NCBI GenBank assembly: GCA_036521995.1
Contig: DATDGR010000036.1
Location: 1 to 56,696, forward strand
Direction: 5' to 3'
Length of the DNA: 56,696 bases
DNA from: Gp13-AA77 sp036521995
Lineage (GTDB): Bacteria > Acidobacteriota > Terriglobia > UBA7540
The stretch's first letter is position 1; each line of letters starts with the position of its first letter. The notes below the pieces were generated by a model that did not search any database, had not been told where the DNA came from, and saw only the letters and a program-made list of their open reading frames with translations. The translations under genes and the position numbers were made by a program. Below, piece by piece: positions 42,945 to 49,780 of this stretch.

Positions 42945-44495
42945 CTACAGATGCCGCCAGTGGCGGCCGTCGCGCTCGATCAGCGCATCGGTCTCAGGCG
43001 GTCCCCAGGTCCCGCTTTCGTAGAAGTACAGGCCCTTGCGGCCGTCTTTGTGCCAGCGGTCGAGCAGCGGCGTGATCAGCTCCCACGCCAGATCGACGAA
43101 GTCGTCGCGCGTAAACAGCATCGGGTCGCCCAGCATGCAGTCGAGCAGAAGCGTCTCGTAGGCAGTGGGAGGGGAGGAGGCGAATTCCTGGGAGTATTTG
43201 AAGTCCATCGAAACCGGGCGGATCTGCATGGTGGTGTCGGGAATCTTGGCATTGAAGCGCAGCGCAATTCCCTCGTCGGGTTGGATTCTGACTCGAAGCA
43301 GGTTGGGGACCATACTGGTGATGTTGGTGCCGCGGAAGAGCAGGTGAGGCGCGCTGCGGAATTGAATCGTGATTTCAGACACGCGCTTCGGCAGGCGCTT
43401 GCCGGACCGGATATAGAAGGGAACGTCGGCCCAGCGCCAGTTATCGATGTAAAGCTTCAGGGCGGCAAAGGTCTCGGTAACCGACTGCGGTGACACCTTG
43501 GGCTCAGCGCGATAGGCCGGCAGCCGCTCGTCGCCCGCCCAGCCTTCCACATACTGGCCGCGCACGGCCACTTCGTTAAGCCGATCGAGCGGCAGAGGGC
43601 GGACGGCCCGCATCACCTTGCTCTTCTCATCGCGCACCGCCGTGGCTTCGAAGAGCGAAGGCGGCTCCATGGCCACCAGGCTCAGCAGCGAAAGCACGTG
43701 GTTCTGGATCATGTCCCGCACCAGGCCCGCCTCTTCGTAGTAGCTGCCGCGCCCCTCGAGACCCAGCTCTTCGGCCACGGCGATCTGGACGTGGTCGATG
43801 TAGCGGCGGTTCCAGACCGGCTCGAAGACGCCGTTGGCGAAGCGAAACACCAACAGGTTTTGGACCGTCTCTTTGCCCAGGTAGTGGTCGATGCGGTAAA
43901 TCTGGTCCTCACTGAAGACGCTGGTCACCAGCCCGTTCAGTTCCCGGGCGCTTTCGAGGTCGTGGCCGAAGGGCTTTTCGATCACCACCCGGGTCCAGCT
44001 CTTGCCGGGAAACTTGGGCCGGGCCAGTCCGGATTCGCCGAGGTTCTTGACGATGGGGCCGAAGAAGCTGGGCGGCGTTGACATGTAAAACAGGCGGTTT
44101 CCTTGGGTTCCCCTCTGCTCGTCGAGCTCATCCAGACGCTTCGAAAGCTGCGCGTAGGCGGCAGGCTCACCAAAATTTCCGCAGATGTAGCAGATTCCTT
44201 GCAGAAAGCTATCCAGGAAGGGCTCGTCTTCGGCGGGGACGCTCAAGTACTTCTTGAGGGCGTCCCGCATCTGGCCGCGAAACTCGTCTTCAGAGAAACA
44301 CGAGCGAGCGCCGCCCACGACCGAAAAGCCCTCGGGAAGCATCCCGTGGCGGTATAGGTAGTACAGGGCGGGAACCAGTTTTCGCGAGGTCAAATCGCCC
44401 GAGGCGCCAAAGATCACCATCACGCAAGGATCGGGCATCCGGCTCGACCGCGACGGGGCGGCGGTTTGGTCAGCATCCACGGCAAGCTGTGTCAT
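42945..44495 (-). CDS. zwf: glucose-6-phosphate dehydrogenase
   Basis: 516-residue enzyme that oxidises glucose-6-phosphate to 6-phosphogluconolactone with NADP+ or NAD+, entry step of the oxidative pentose phosphate and Entner-Doudoroff pathways. The dinucleotide motif GASGDLT is at 30-36, EKPFGHD near 173 and the active-site signature RIDHYLGKE at 201-209. The ATG at 44495 is 9 bases after GAGG; the GTG two codons earlier is too close to that site. It lies 68 bp after tkt on the same strand, so the two form a carbon-metabolism operon. Confidence 0.97.
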   Translation of the reverse strand: MTQLAVDADQTAAPSRSSRMPDPCVMVIFGASGDLTSRKLVPALYYLYRHGMLPEGFSVVGGARSCFSEDEFRGQMRDALKKYLSVPAEDEPFLDSFLQGICYICGNFGEPAAYAQLSKRLDELDEQRGTQGNRLFYMSTPPSFFGPIVKNLGESGLARPKFPGKSWTRVVIEKPFGHDLESARELNGLVTSVFSEDQIYRIDHYLGKETVQNLLVFRFANGVFEPVWNRRYIDHVQIAVAEELGLEGRGSYYEEAGLVRDMIQNHVLSLLSLVAMEPPSLFEATAVRDEKSKVMRAVRPLPLDRLNEVAVRGQYVEGWAGDERLPAYRAEPKVSPQSVTETFAALKLYIDNWRWADVPFYIRSGKRLPKRVSEITIQFRSAPHLLFRGTNITSMVPNLLRVRIQPDEGIALRFNAKIPDTTMQIRPVSMDFKYSQEFASSPPTAYETLLLDCMLGDPMLFTRDDFVDLAWELITPLLDRWHKDGRKGLYFYESGTWGPPETDALIERDGRHWRHL

Positions 44496-44563
44496 TTTCA
44501 CTTACCTCGAAAAGGGCTTCAACCGCAGAGGTCACAGAAAATTGCCGAGCGGGCCGCCGGGCT

Positions 44564-46645
44564 TCAACGGCCGAGCAATTGATGAACGTGCTCAATCACG
44601 TTGGCCGGCGTGAATCCCAGATGCTCGGCGATCACTTTATACGGGGCCGAGGCACCATAGCGATTGATCCCGATGACGGCCCCGTGCGGTCCCACGTAGC
44701 GCTCCCAGCCGAACGGCGAGCCGGCCTCGATGGCTAAGCGGGCCGTGACTGCCGGCGGAAACACTGCATCCCTGTAAGACTGCGGTTGTTTCTCAAACAA
44801 GTCCCAGCTTGGCATGCTAACCACCCGCGCTGCAATACCCTCTCCGGCGAGTTTTTCCGCCGATTCCATTGCCAGCGAGACCTCCGACCCCGAAGCGATC
44901 AAGATCACATCCGGTGCCTTGCCTTGCCCGTCGGCCAGCACGTAGGCTCCGCGCTCCAATCCCTCTGCCGAGGCGTAGCGGGTGCGATCAAAGATGGGCA
45001 GGTTCTGGCGTGTCAGGACCAGGGCCACCGGTCCGCCCCGATGTTCGATGGCTACGCGCCAGGCCACGGCGGTCTCACTCGCGTCTGCGGGCCGGATCAT
45101 CGACAGGTTCGGCATAGGCCGCAGCGAGGCCAGGTGCTCAACGGGCTCGTGGGTGGGGCCGTCTTCGCCCAGGAACACGCTATCGTGCGTGAAGACAAAA
45201 ATCGAATGAACACCCATCAAGGCCGCCAGGCGGAGGGTGGGCCGCATGTAATCCGAGAAGATGAAGAACGTGGAGCCGTAAGGCATGAGGCCGCTCACGG
45301 CCATGCCGTTCACCACCGCGCCCATAGCGTGCTCGCGGATTCCGAAATGGAAGTTTTTGGCGGTGTAATGCCCGCGGGCAAAATCGCCGAGACCCTTCAC
45401 GTAGGTCTTGGTGGAAGGCGCGAGATCAGCGGCGCCGCCGAGGAAGAAAGGCAGGCTGGGCGCGATGGCCGCGAGCACGCTCTCTGAAGCCGAGCGTGTG
45501 GCGATGGGCTTGTCAGAGGCCGAAAACGCCGGGATCTTCTCCTTCCAGCCCGGTGGAAGCTCGCCGGTCACGAAGCGGTCCCAGTCCGCGGCCAGGTCGG
45601 GAAAAGCTTGGCGATAGGCGGCGAGCTTGTGGCTCCAGGCACTCTCCAGTCCGCCGCCCCGCGGAACGGCCTCGCGGAAGTGTTGCAAGGCCTCGTCGGG
45701 AATATAGAACGCGGGCTCGAGAGGCCACCCCAGATTCTGCTTGGTCGCCTTGACCTCATCCTCGCCGAGCGGTTCGCCGTGCGCGCCGGCGGTATCGTGC
45801 TTGTTGGGACTTCCGTAAGCGATGTGAGTGCGCGCGATGATCAGCGAGGGCCGGTCCTTCTCTGCCCGTGCGTTCTGGAGAGCCTGCTCGACCGCTTCAA
45901 GGTCGTTGCCGTCGGGAAGGTTCTGCGCGAACCAGCCGTAAGCCTCAAAGCGCTTGCCGACGTCTTCCTGGTCGAAGGCGAGCTTGGTGTCGCCCTCGAT
46001 GGTGATGTGGTTGTTGTCGTACAGGAAGATCAGATTGTCGAGACCAAGAAACCCCGCCATGGACGAGGCCTCCGCCGACACGCCTTCCATCAGGTCCCCG
46101 TCGCCGCAGATGCCGTATACGGTGTAGTCGATAAGCTGGTGGCCAGGCCGATTGAAGTAGGCCCCCAGATACTTGCCGGCCACTGCAATCCCGACAGCAT
46201 TGCCGATGCCTTGCCCCAGTGGTCCCGTGGTGGTCTCAACGCCGACGGTATGTCCGTATTCCGGGTGGCCCGGAGTCTTGCTGCCCCACTGGCGAAACCG
46301 CTTGATTTCGTCGAGCGGCAGATCATAGCCAGTGAGATGCAGGAGGCTATAGAGCAGCATGCAGCCGTGGCCGGCCGAAAGCACGAAGCGGTCGCGATCG
46401 GGCCAGTGAGGATTCCGGGGGTTGTGCCGCAGGAAGCGCGTCCAAAGCACGTACGCCATGGCGGCCGCGCCCATGGGCAGCCCGGGATGGCCGGAGTTAG
46501 CCTTCTGGACGGCGTCAATGGCCAGGCAACGGATGGTGTTGATGCAGAGATCGTCGAGCGGTGTGGAGTTGACGGCGGCGGGCAAGACTGAAGCTGAGCT
46601 CTTGGTGGGCAAGGCAGCCTCCTTGTCGGAAGTCCGGGCCGCCAT
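44564..46645 (-). CDS. tkt: transketolase
   Basis: 693-residue thiamine-diphosphate enzyme of the pentose phosphate pathway, moving two-carbon units between sugar phosphates. Motifs: NSGHPGLPMGAA, the ThDP/Mg site GDGDLMEG near 190, the central pyrimidine-binding region and the transketolase signature GVHSIFVFTHDSVFLGEDGPTHEP. The ATG at 46645 has no ribosome-binding site and directly follows a small hairpin ending in TTTTTC. A TTG at 46612 preceded by AAGGAGG is a good alternative start and would shorten the protein by 11 residues. zwf follows. Confidence 0.96.
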   Translation of the reverse strand: MAARTSDKEAALPTKSSASVLPAAVNSTPLDDLCINTIRCLAIDAVQKANSGHPGLPMGAAAMAYVLWTRFLRHNPRNPHWPDRDRFVLSAGHGCMLLYSLLHLTGYDLPLDEIKRFRQWGSKTPGHPEYGHTVGVETTTGPLGQGIGNAVGIAVAGKYLGAYFNRPGHQLIDYTVYGICGDGDLMEGVSAEASSMAGFLGLDNLIFLYDNNHITIEGDTKLAFDQEDVGKRFEAYGWFAQNLPDGNDLEAVEQALQNARAEKDRPSLIIARTHIAYGSPNKHDTAGAHGEPLGEDEVKATKQNLGWPLEPAFYIPDEALQHFREAVPRGGGLESAWSHKLAAYRQAFPDLAADWDRFVTGELPPGWKEKIPAFSASDKPIATRSASESVLAAIAPSLPFFLGGAADLAPSTKTYVKGLGDFARGHYTAKNFHFGIREHAMGAVVNGMAVSGLMPYGSTFFIFSDYMRPTLRLAALMGVHSIFVFTHDSVFLGEDGPTHEPVEHLASLRPMPNLSMIRPADASETAVAWRVAIEHRGGPVALVLTRQNLPIFDRTRYASAEGLERGAYVLADGQGKAPDVILIASGSEVSLAMESAEKLAGEGIAARVVSMPSWDLFEKQPQSYRDAVFPPAVTARLAIEAGSPFGWERYVGPHGAVIGINRYGASAPYKVIAEHLGFTPANVIEHVHQLLGR

Positions 46646-46646
46646 G

Positions 46647-46711
46647 AAAAAGCCCTACGCTTCGGGCTGCCCGGTCGGTCACAATACTAACGAGGCTTCG
46701 CCTCAGACCGA
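46647..46711 (-). promoter_or_regulatory. structured leader of tkt
   Basis: On the minus strand AGCCC and GGGCT form a hairpin at 46651-46668 followed by TTTTTC and then the annotated ATG, like a weak intrinsic terminator. Further upstream, TCGGTC (46675-46680) and GACCGA (46706-46711) enclose the hairpin GAGGC/GCCTC (46692-46704). It may be an attenuator; the stems are short. Confidence 0.35.
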
Positions 46712-46729
46712 CGAAGCGGTGTAGTGTAA

Positions 46730-46836
46730 GCTCCGTTTGTGGACTCGAAAACGGGTGGGGTCGACCCTCCCGTTCATGGACCGCGCAAGGCGGTAGTTGG
46801 CCTTTATAATTAGGCCGGGGGTCCAGCAAACGGAGC
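46730..46836 (+). promoter_or_regulatory. cloverleaf element enclosing the ribosome-binding site of the 535-aa gene
   Basis: A 107-nt sequence folds into a closed four-way junction. The closing stem pairs GCTCCGTTTG (46730-46739) with CAAACGGAGC (46827-46836), then TGGAC (46740-46744) with GTCCA (46821-46825), with one bulged G. Arm 1: AACGGG/CCCGTT plus GGG/CCC (46750-46774). Arm 2: ACCGC/GCGGT (46780-46794). Arm 3: GGCCT/AGGCC (46799-46816) with a TATAAT inside its loop. The Shine-Dalgarno sequence GGAG (46832-46835) lies in the closing stem, 5 nt before the ATG. Either an RNA switch that hides the site or the folded DNA end of a mobile element. Confidence 0.65.
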
Positions 46837-46840
46837 CGGT

Positions 46841-48448
46841 ATGAGCATAGCACCCAGTGTGGCCCAGATTCTTGCCCAGCATGTGACCTTGAAGGTTGAA
46901 GGCATTGATCGCATGTATCTGAACGTCTACGTTCCCCGCCTGCAATGGGAGCAAGGGGTGGTGGGTTTCTTTCAAAAACACCTGGGGCAACCGGTGGCCT
47001 CTTCGGCCCTGATGGCGCCTCGCACCCGTGATTTCGTAGCTGCGGTGGAAAGGTTCGTGAAAGCCCGTTCGATCCCGGTGGTGTCCTTTCACAAGGGCGA
47101 GCGCAAGGACAAAGTGATGGCCGATTATCTCAAGCACTTTCCAGCGCCGGAGGGCGTCGTCTTTGTCGGCAAGGCCCAGGAGAAGACGCCCGTCTTTCGC
47201 ACCGAGAAGCGGCGCAACCCCGAGACGGGTTGCCGTTATCCCTGGATCGTGAAGTCCACCGCCCTGGTGAACCATTATTATTTCTACTGCCTGGACCGCG
47301 ATTTCGGCCCTTTCTTCCTCAAGTTCTGTTCCTACTTTCCGCATAACGCCAAGCTCTGTCTGAATGGCCACGAATACGTGAAGTGCCAACTGCAAAAGGA
47401 AGGGATCGCCTACCAAGGCTTGGACAATGGCATCCTCTCCTGTGCTGATCCCCAACGCCTGCAAGCTCTCTGCGAGGAGCTCTCGGGAGAGAAGATCGAA
47501 GCCTTGCTGCAGAAGTGGCTGGGCCGATTGCCTCATCCCTTCACCCGCTCCGACCAAGAAGCGGGATACCGCTATGACCTTTCCATCCTGCAGGCGGAAT
47601 TCTCTCTCACTCAGGTCCTAGATCGCCCCGCCCAGGGCCGCATCTTCTTCGAGCAAGTCATCCGCGAGAATCTCGATCTTGGGCGTCCCGATCAAGTCCA
47701 GCTCATCTTCGGGCGCCGGGTCACGAAGGCGACTCCGGGTCGTTTCCGCACCCGCGTGATCACCGAGGGAGTGACGCCCTCGCTCCATGTCGACTACAAG
47801 ACCTCACGCATCAAGCAGTACCACAAAGAGTCACGAGCACTGCGCACCGAGACCACGATCAACAACCCCCACGAGTTTGCCTGCGGCAAGCGGCTGTGTA
47901 ATCTGCCGCGCCTGCGACAGATCGGCTTTCAAGCCAACCGACGTTTGATCGAAGTCGAATACCTCAGCCACGATTGCCGCTTGGGCGAAGAAGCCTTCCA
48001 ACAGGTCAATCGTCCTTGCGACGTGAACGGGCAGCGGGCCTCGGCGCTTCGCTTTACCGATCCCCGGGTCCTGACGCTCTGGACCGCCTTGGTTTTGTTC
48101 CGTCTCCGTCCCTGCGGTTTCACGCATCGCGACTTGCGCGAGCACCTGGTCGCACTCACGGGGCCCACACCCCAATCGATCACCGCGGGCCGGATAACCT
48201 ACGATCTCAGGCGGCTCCGCCTCCACGGTTTCATCGAGCGCATCTCGAGGACGCATCGCTATCAGGTGACGGAGTTCGGGCTACGCGCCTCCTTGTTCTT
48301 CACCCGCGTCCACGCCCGCATTCTGCGCCCCGGCCTTTCAGAGGCGATGCCCAATGCACCGCCTCTGGATACAGCCTTACAACGCTGCTTCCAGCAGCTC
48401 CACGCCGAGATTGACCGCAGCATCAAGGAGGCTAAACTCGCAGCCTGA
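46841..48448 (+). CDS. 535-aa protein of an unnamed, probably mobile family with C-terminal winged helix
   Basis: Function unknown. From memory, close relatives (annotated 'hypothetical' or 'MarR family') occur patchily in many bacterial phyla; this is not checked. It has no membrane segment or signal. Conserved-looking blocks: LNVYVPRL (28-34), VSFHKGERKD (81-90), EGVVFVGKAQEK (104-115), a Cys/His-rich stretch C150...C163...C173...H177...C182, and a charged core DYKTSRIKQYHKESRALRTE (318-337) that could bind or cut nucleic acid. Residues ~405-485 read as a winged helix (SITAGRITYDLRRLRLHGFIERI). Its ribosome-binding site is inside the cloverleaf just upstream. Solitary, with non-coding DNA on both sides. 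Confidence 0.7.
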   Translation: MSIAPSVAQILAQHVTLKVEGIDRMYLNVYVPRLQWEQGVVGFFQKHLGQPVASSALMAPRTRDFVAAVERFVKARSIPVVSFHKGERKDKVMADYLKHFPAPEGVVFVGKAQEKTPVFRTEKRRNPETGCRYPWIVKSTALVNHYYFYCLDRDFGPFFLKFCSYFPHNAKLCLNGHEYVKCQLQKEGIAYQGLDNGILSCADPQRLQALCEELSGEKIEALLQKWLGRLPHPFTRSDQEAGYRYDLSILQAEFSLTQVLDRPAQGRIFFEQVIRENLDLGRPDQVQLIFGRRVTKATPGRFRTRVITEGVTPSLHVDYKTSRIKQYHKESRALRTETTINNPHEFACGKRLCNLPRLRQIGFQANRRLIEVEYLSHDCRLGEEAFQQVNRPCDVNGQRASALRFTDPRVLTLWTALVLFRLRPCGFTHRDLREHLVALTGPTPQSITAGRITYDLRRLRLHGFIERISRTHRYQVTEFGLRASLFFTRVHARILRPGLSEAMPNAPPLDTALQRCFQQLHAEIDRSIKEAKLAA

Positions 48449-48893
48449 AAACTTGACTCAAGTACAAAGAGTCCACGAACTCAAGGTTTCTAGTGATGCT
48501 GGGAAGACATCCTCAGTTCCGGCGCATCCACCGTGGTTGATCTGGCCAAGAGACGATAACTTCCCTTCCCTTTTCGGGCTAATGTATCTCTATTTTGGGG
48601 AATTCCGGGTTCTTAGTGGGCCTCAAGGCTTCAGAACCCTGACGAGCATCTGAGTCAGCACCGGTTGACCGGTCAGGTCAATCCACCTTGGTCATCTCGG
48701 GCCTCGGCCAACCGAGCTTGGCCTCGGCAGGCCGACGCGGTGGTTGGGGTCCCTCAATGACGGCAGTCCGCCGCCTCAGACCCCATTCTCATTGACCGGT
48801 AAGTTCAGCGGCCGATTTCGTATCAGATTGATTCTAAGGCATATCCCAGCTTTGTTTGTCAGACCACAGCTCTGTTAGATCTGGTTTGCATCG
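48449..48893. other. non-coding region with hairpins and repeat copy B
   Basis: About 445 bp after the 535-aa gene. It contains the palindrome ACTTGACTCAAGT (48451-48463) just after the stop, the hairpin GGCCAA/TTGGCC (48706-48723), and copy B of the 91-bp repeat. No coding frame is supported. Confidence 0.5.
48782..48872 (-). repeat. 91-bp dispersed repeat, copy B (inverted partner of 38802-38892)
   Basis: Read on the minus strand it starts at GAGCTGTGGTCTGAC and ends at CCGGTCAATGAGAATGGG. It matches copy A base for base except for 12 positions clustered in three patches. Similarity ends sharply at both borders, apart from a further GGACTGCC word shared a few bases beyond. Confidence 0.85.
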
Positions 48894-49709
48894 CTAATCC
48901 TTGAGTGCCAGAGGCGGACTCTTACGCAGCTGACTGTAGGCCGGATCCTTGCTAATCTTAAGGAAATCGGGGTCCTCATCCAGCTTCTTGAAATTGTTGA
49001 AACCTTCCTCGAAAGCGCGCCGCAGATACCGGACGGCCTCCGGGGCGCGGCCTAGCGACGCAAATACCTTCGCCAGGTAGAAAAAGTAGTCGGCATCCAC
49101 GCTGCGGGGCTGGATAACGGTGCCACCCGCGGCATGCTGGGCCAGGATGGTGGGATCCAAGGTAAGGGCCACCCGATACTCCTCCACCGCTTGGGGATAC
49201 TTCTTGACGCGGCTGTAAGAGGTCCCCAGGTTGACGTGGAAGGTCGCCGAATCCGGGTCGAGCGCGATGGCGTGGTCGTAGAACCTGATCGACTTCTTGT
49301 ACTTCTCCTCAAAGAAGTAGGTGGTGCCAAGGTTGTTCCAAGCCTCGGACATGCTCGGGTTCAAATGAGCGGCCTTGCTATACGCTTTGCGCGCCATCAG
49401 GTATTCGTCCTCCTGCTGGAAGGCGATGCCCATCTTGTTCCAGATCCCGGCTGTCGTATGCTTGTCAGAAGTCCCCTGCCGGAGGGCGCGTGCGTAGTAG
49501 TCCAGGGCGTCGTCATAGTTCTTTCGGGCCATGAAAATGTCGGCGCGTTGTTCGGCGGTAAGCTCAGTGGAGGCGGGTGCGGCAGCCGAGGCGGCGGGCG
49601 GTTGAGGCAAAGATTGGCCCTCCGCTCGAGCTCTAACTCCCATCGTCCCGACGGTTGCTAGGAGAAACGAAAAGGACAAGCAGGATGCCAGATGAGCGGT
49701 TAACTCCAT
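48894..49709 (-). CDS. exported TPR-repeat protein, 271 aa
   Basis: Periplasmic or surface tetratricopeptide-repeat protein. A signal peptide covers about residues 1-29. A Pro/Ala-rich linker (PQPPAASAAAPAS) precedes at least four TPR units from residue 52: YDDALDYYARALR, AGIWNKMGIAFQQEDEYLMARKAYSKAAHLNP, AWNNLGTTYFFEEKYKKSIRFYDHAIALDP and FHVNLGTSYSRVKKYPQAVEEYRVALTLDP. The C-terminal YLRRAFEEGFNNFKKLDEDPDFLKI is a further pair. It serves protein-protein contacts; partners unknown. It lies 71 bp downstream of the PBP gene on the same strand and could be linked to cell-wall assembly. Confidence 0.87.
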   Translation of the reverse strand: MELTAHLASCLSFSFLLATVGTMGVRARAEGQSLPQPPAASAAAPASTELTAEQRADIFMARKNYDDALDYYARALRQGTSDKHTTAGIWNKMGIAFQQEDEYLMARKAYSKAAHLNPSMSEAWNNLGTTYFFEEKYKKSIRFYDHAIALDPDSATFHVNLGTSYSRVKKYPQAVEEYRVALTLDPTILAQHAAGGTVIQPRSVDADYFFYLAKVFASLGRAPEAVRYLRRAFEEGFNNFKKLDEDPDFLKISKDPAYSQLRKSPPLALKD

Positions 49710-49780
49710 GACTCACCCCCTTTGCCACTTCAGCGACCACTTACTCCTGGGGAACCGGCTTCGGCCCCTCCAACACCATT

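Noticed and set aside
45608..46591. 327-codon plus-strand frame
   Set aside because: Antisense to transketolase, with no family-like sequence.
46805..46810. TATAAT as a promoter -10 box within the cloverleaf
   Set aside because: Perfect hexamer, but no acceptable -35 element lies 16-18 bp upstream, and it coincides with a hairpin loop. Kept only as part of the cloverleaf description.
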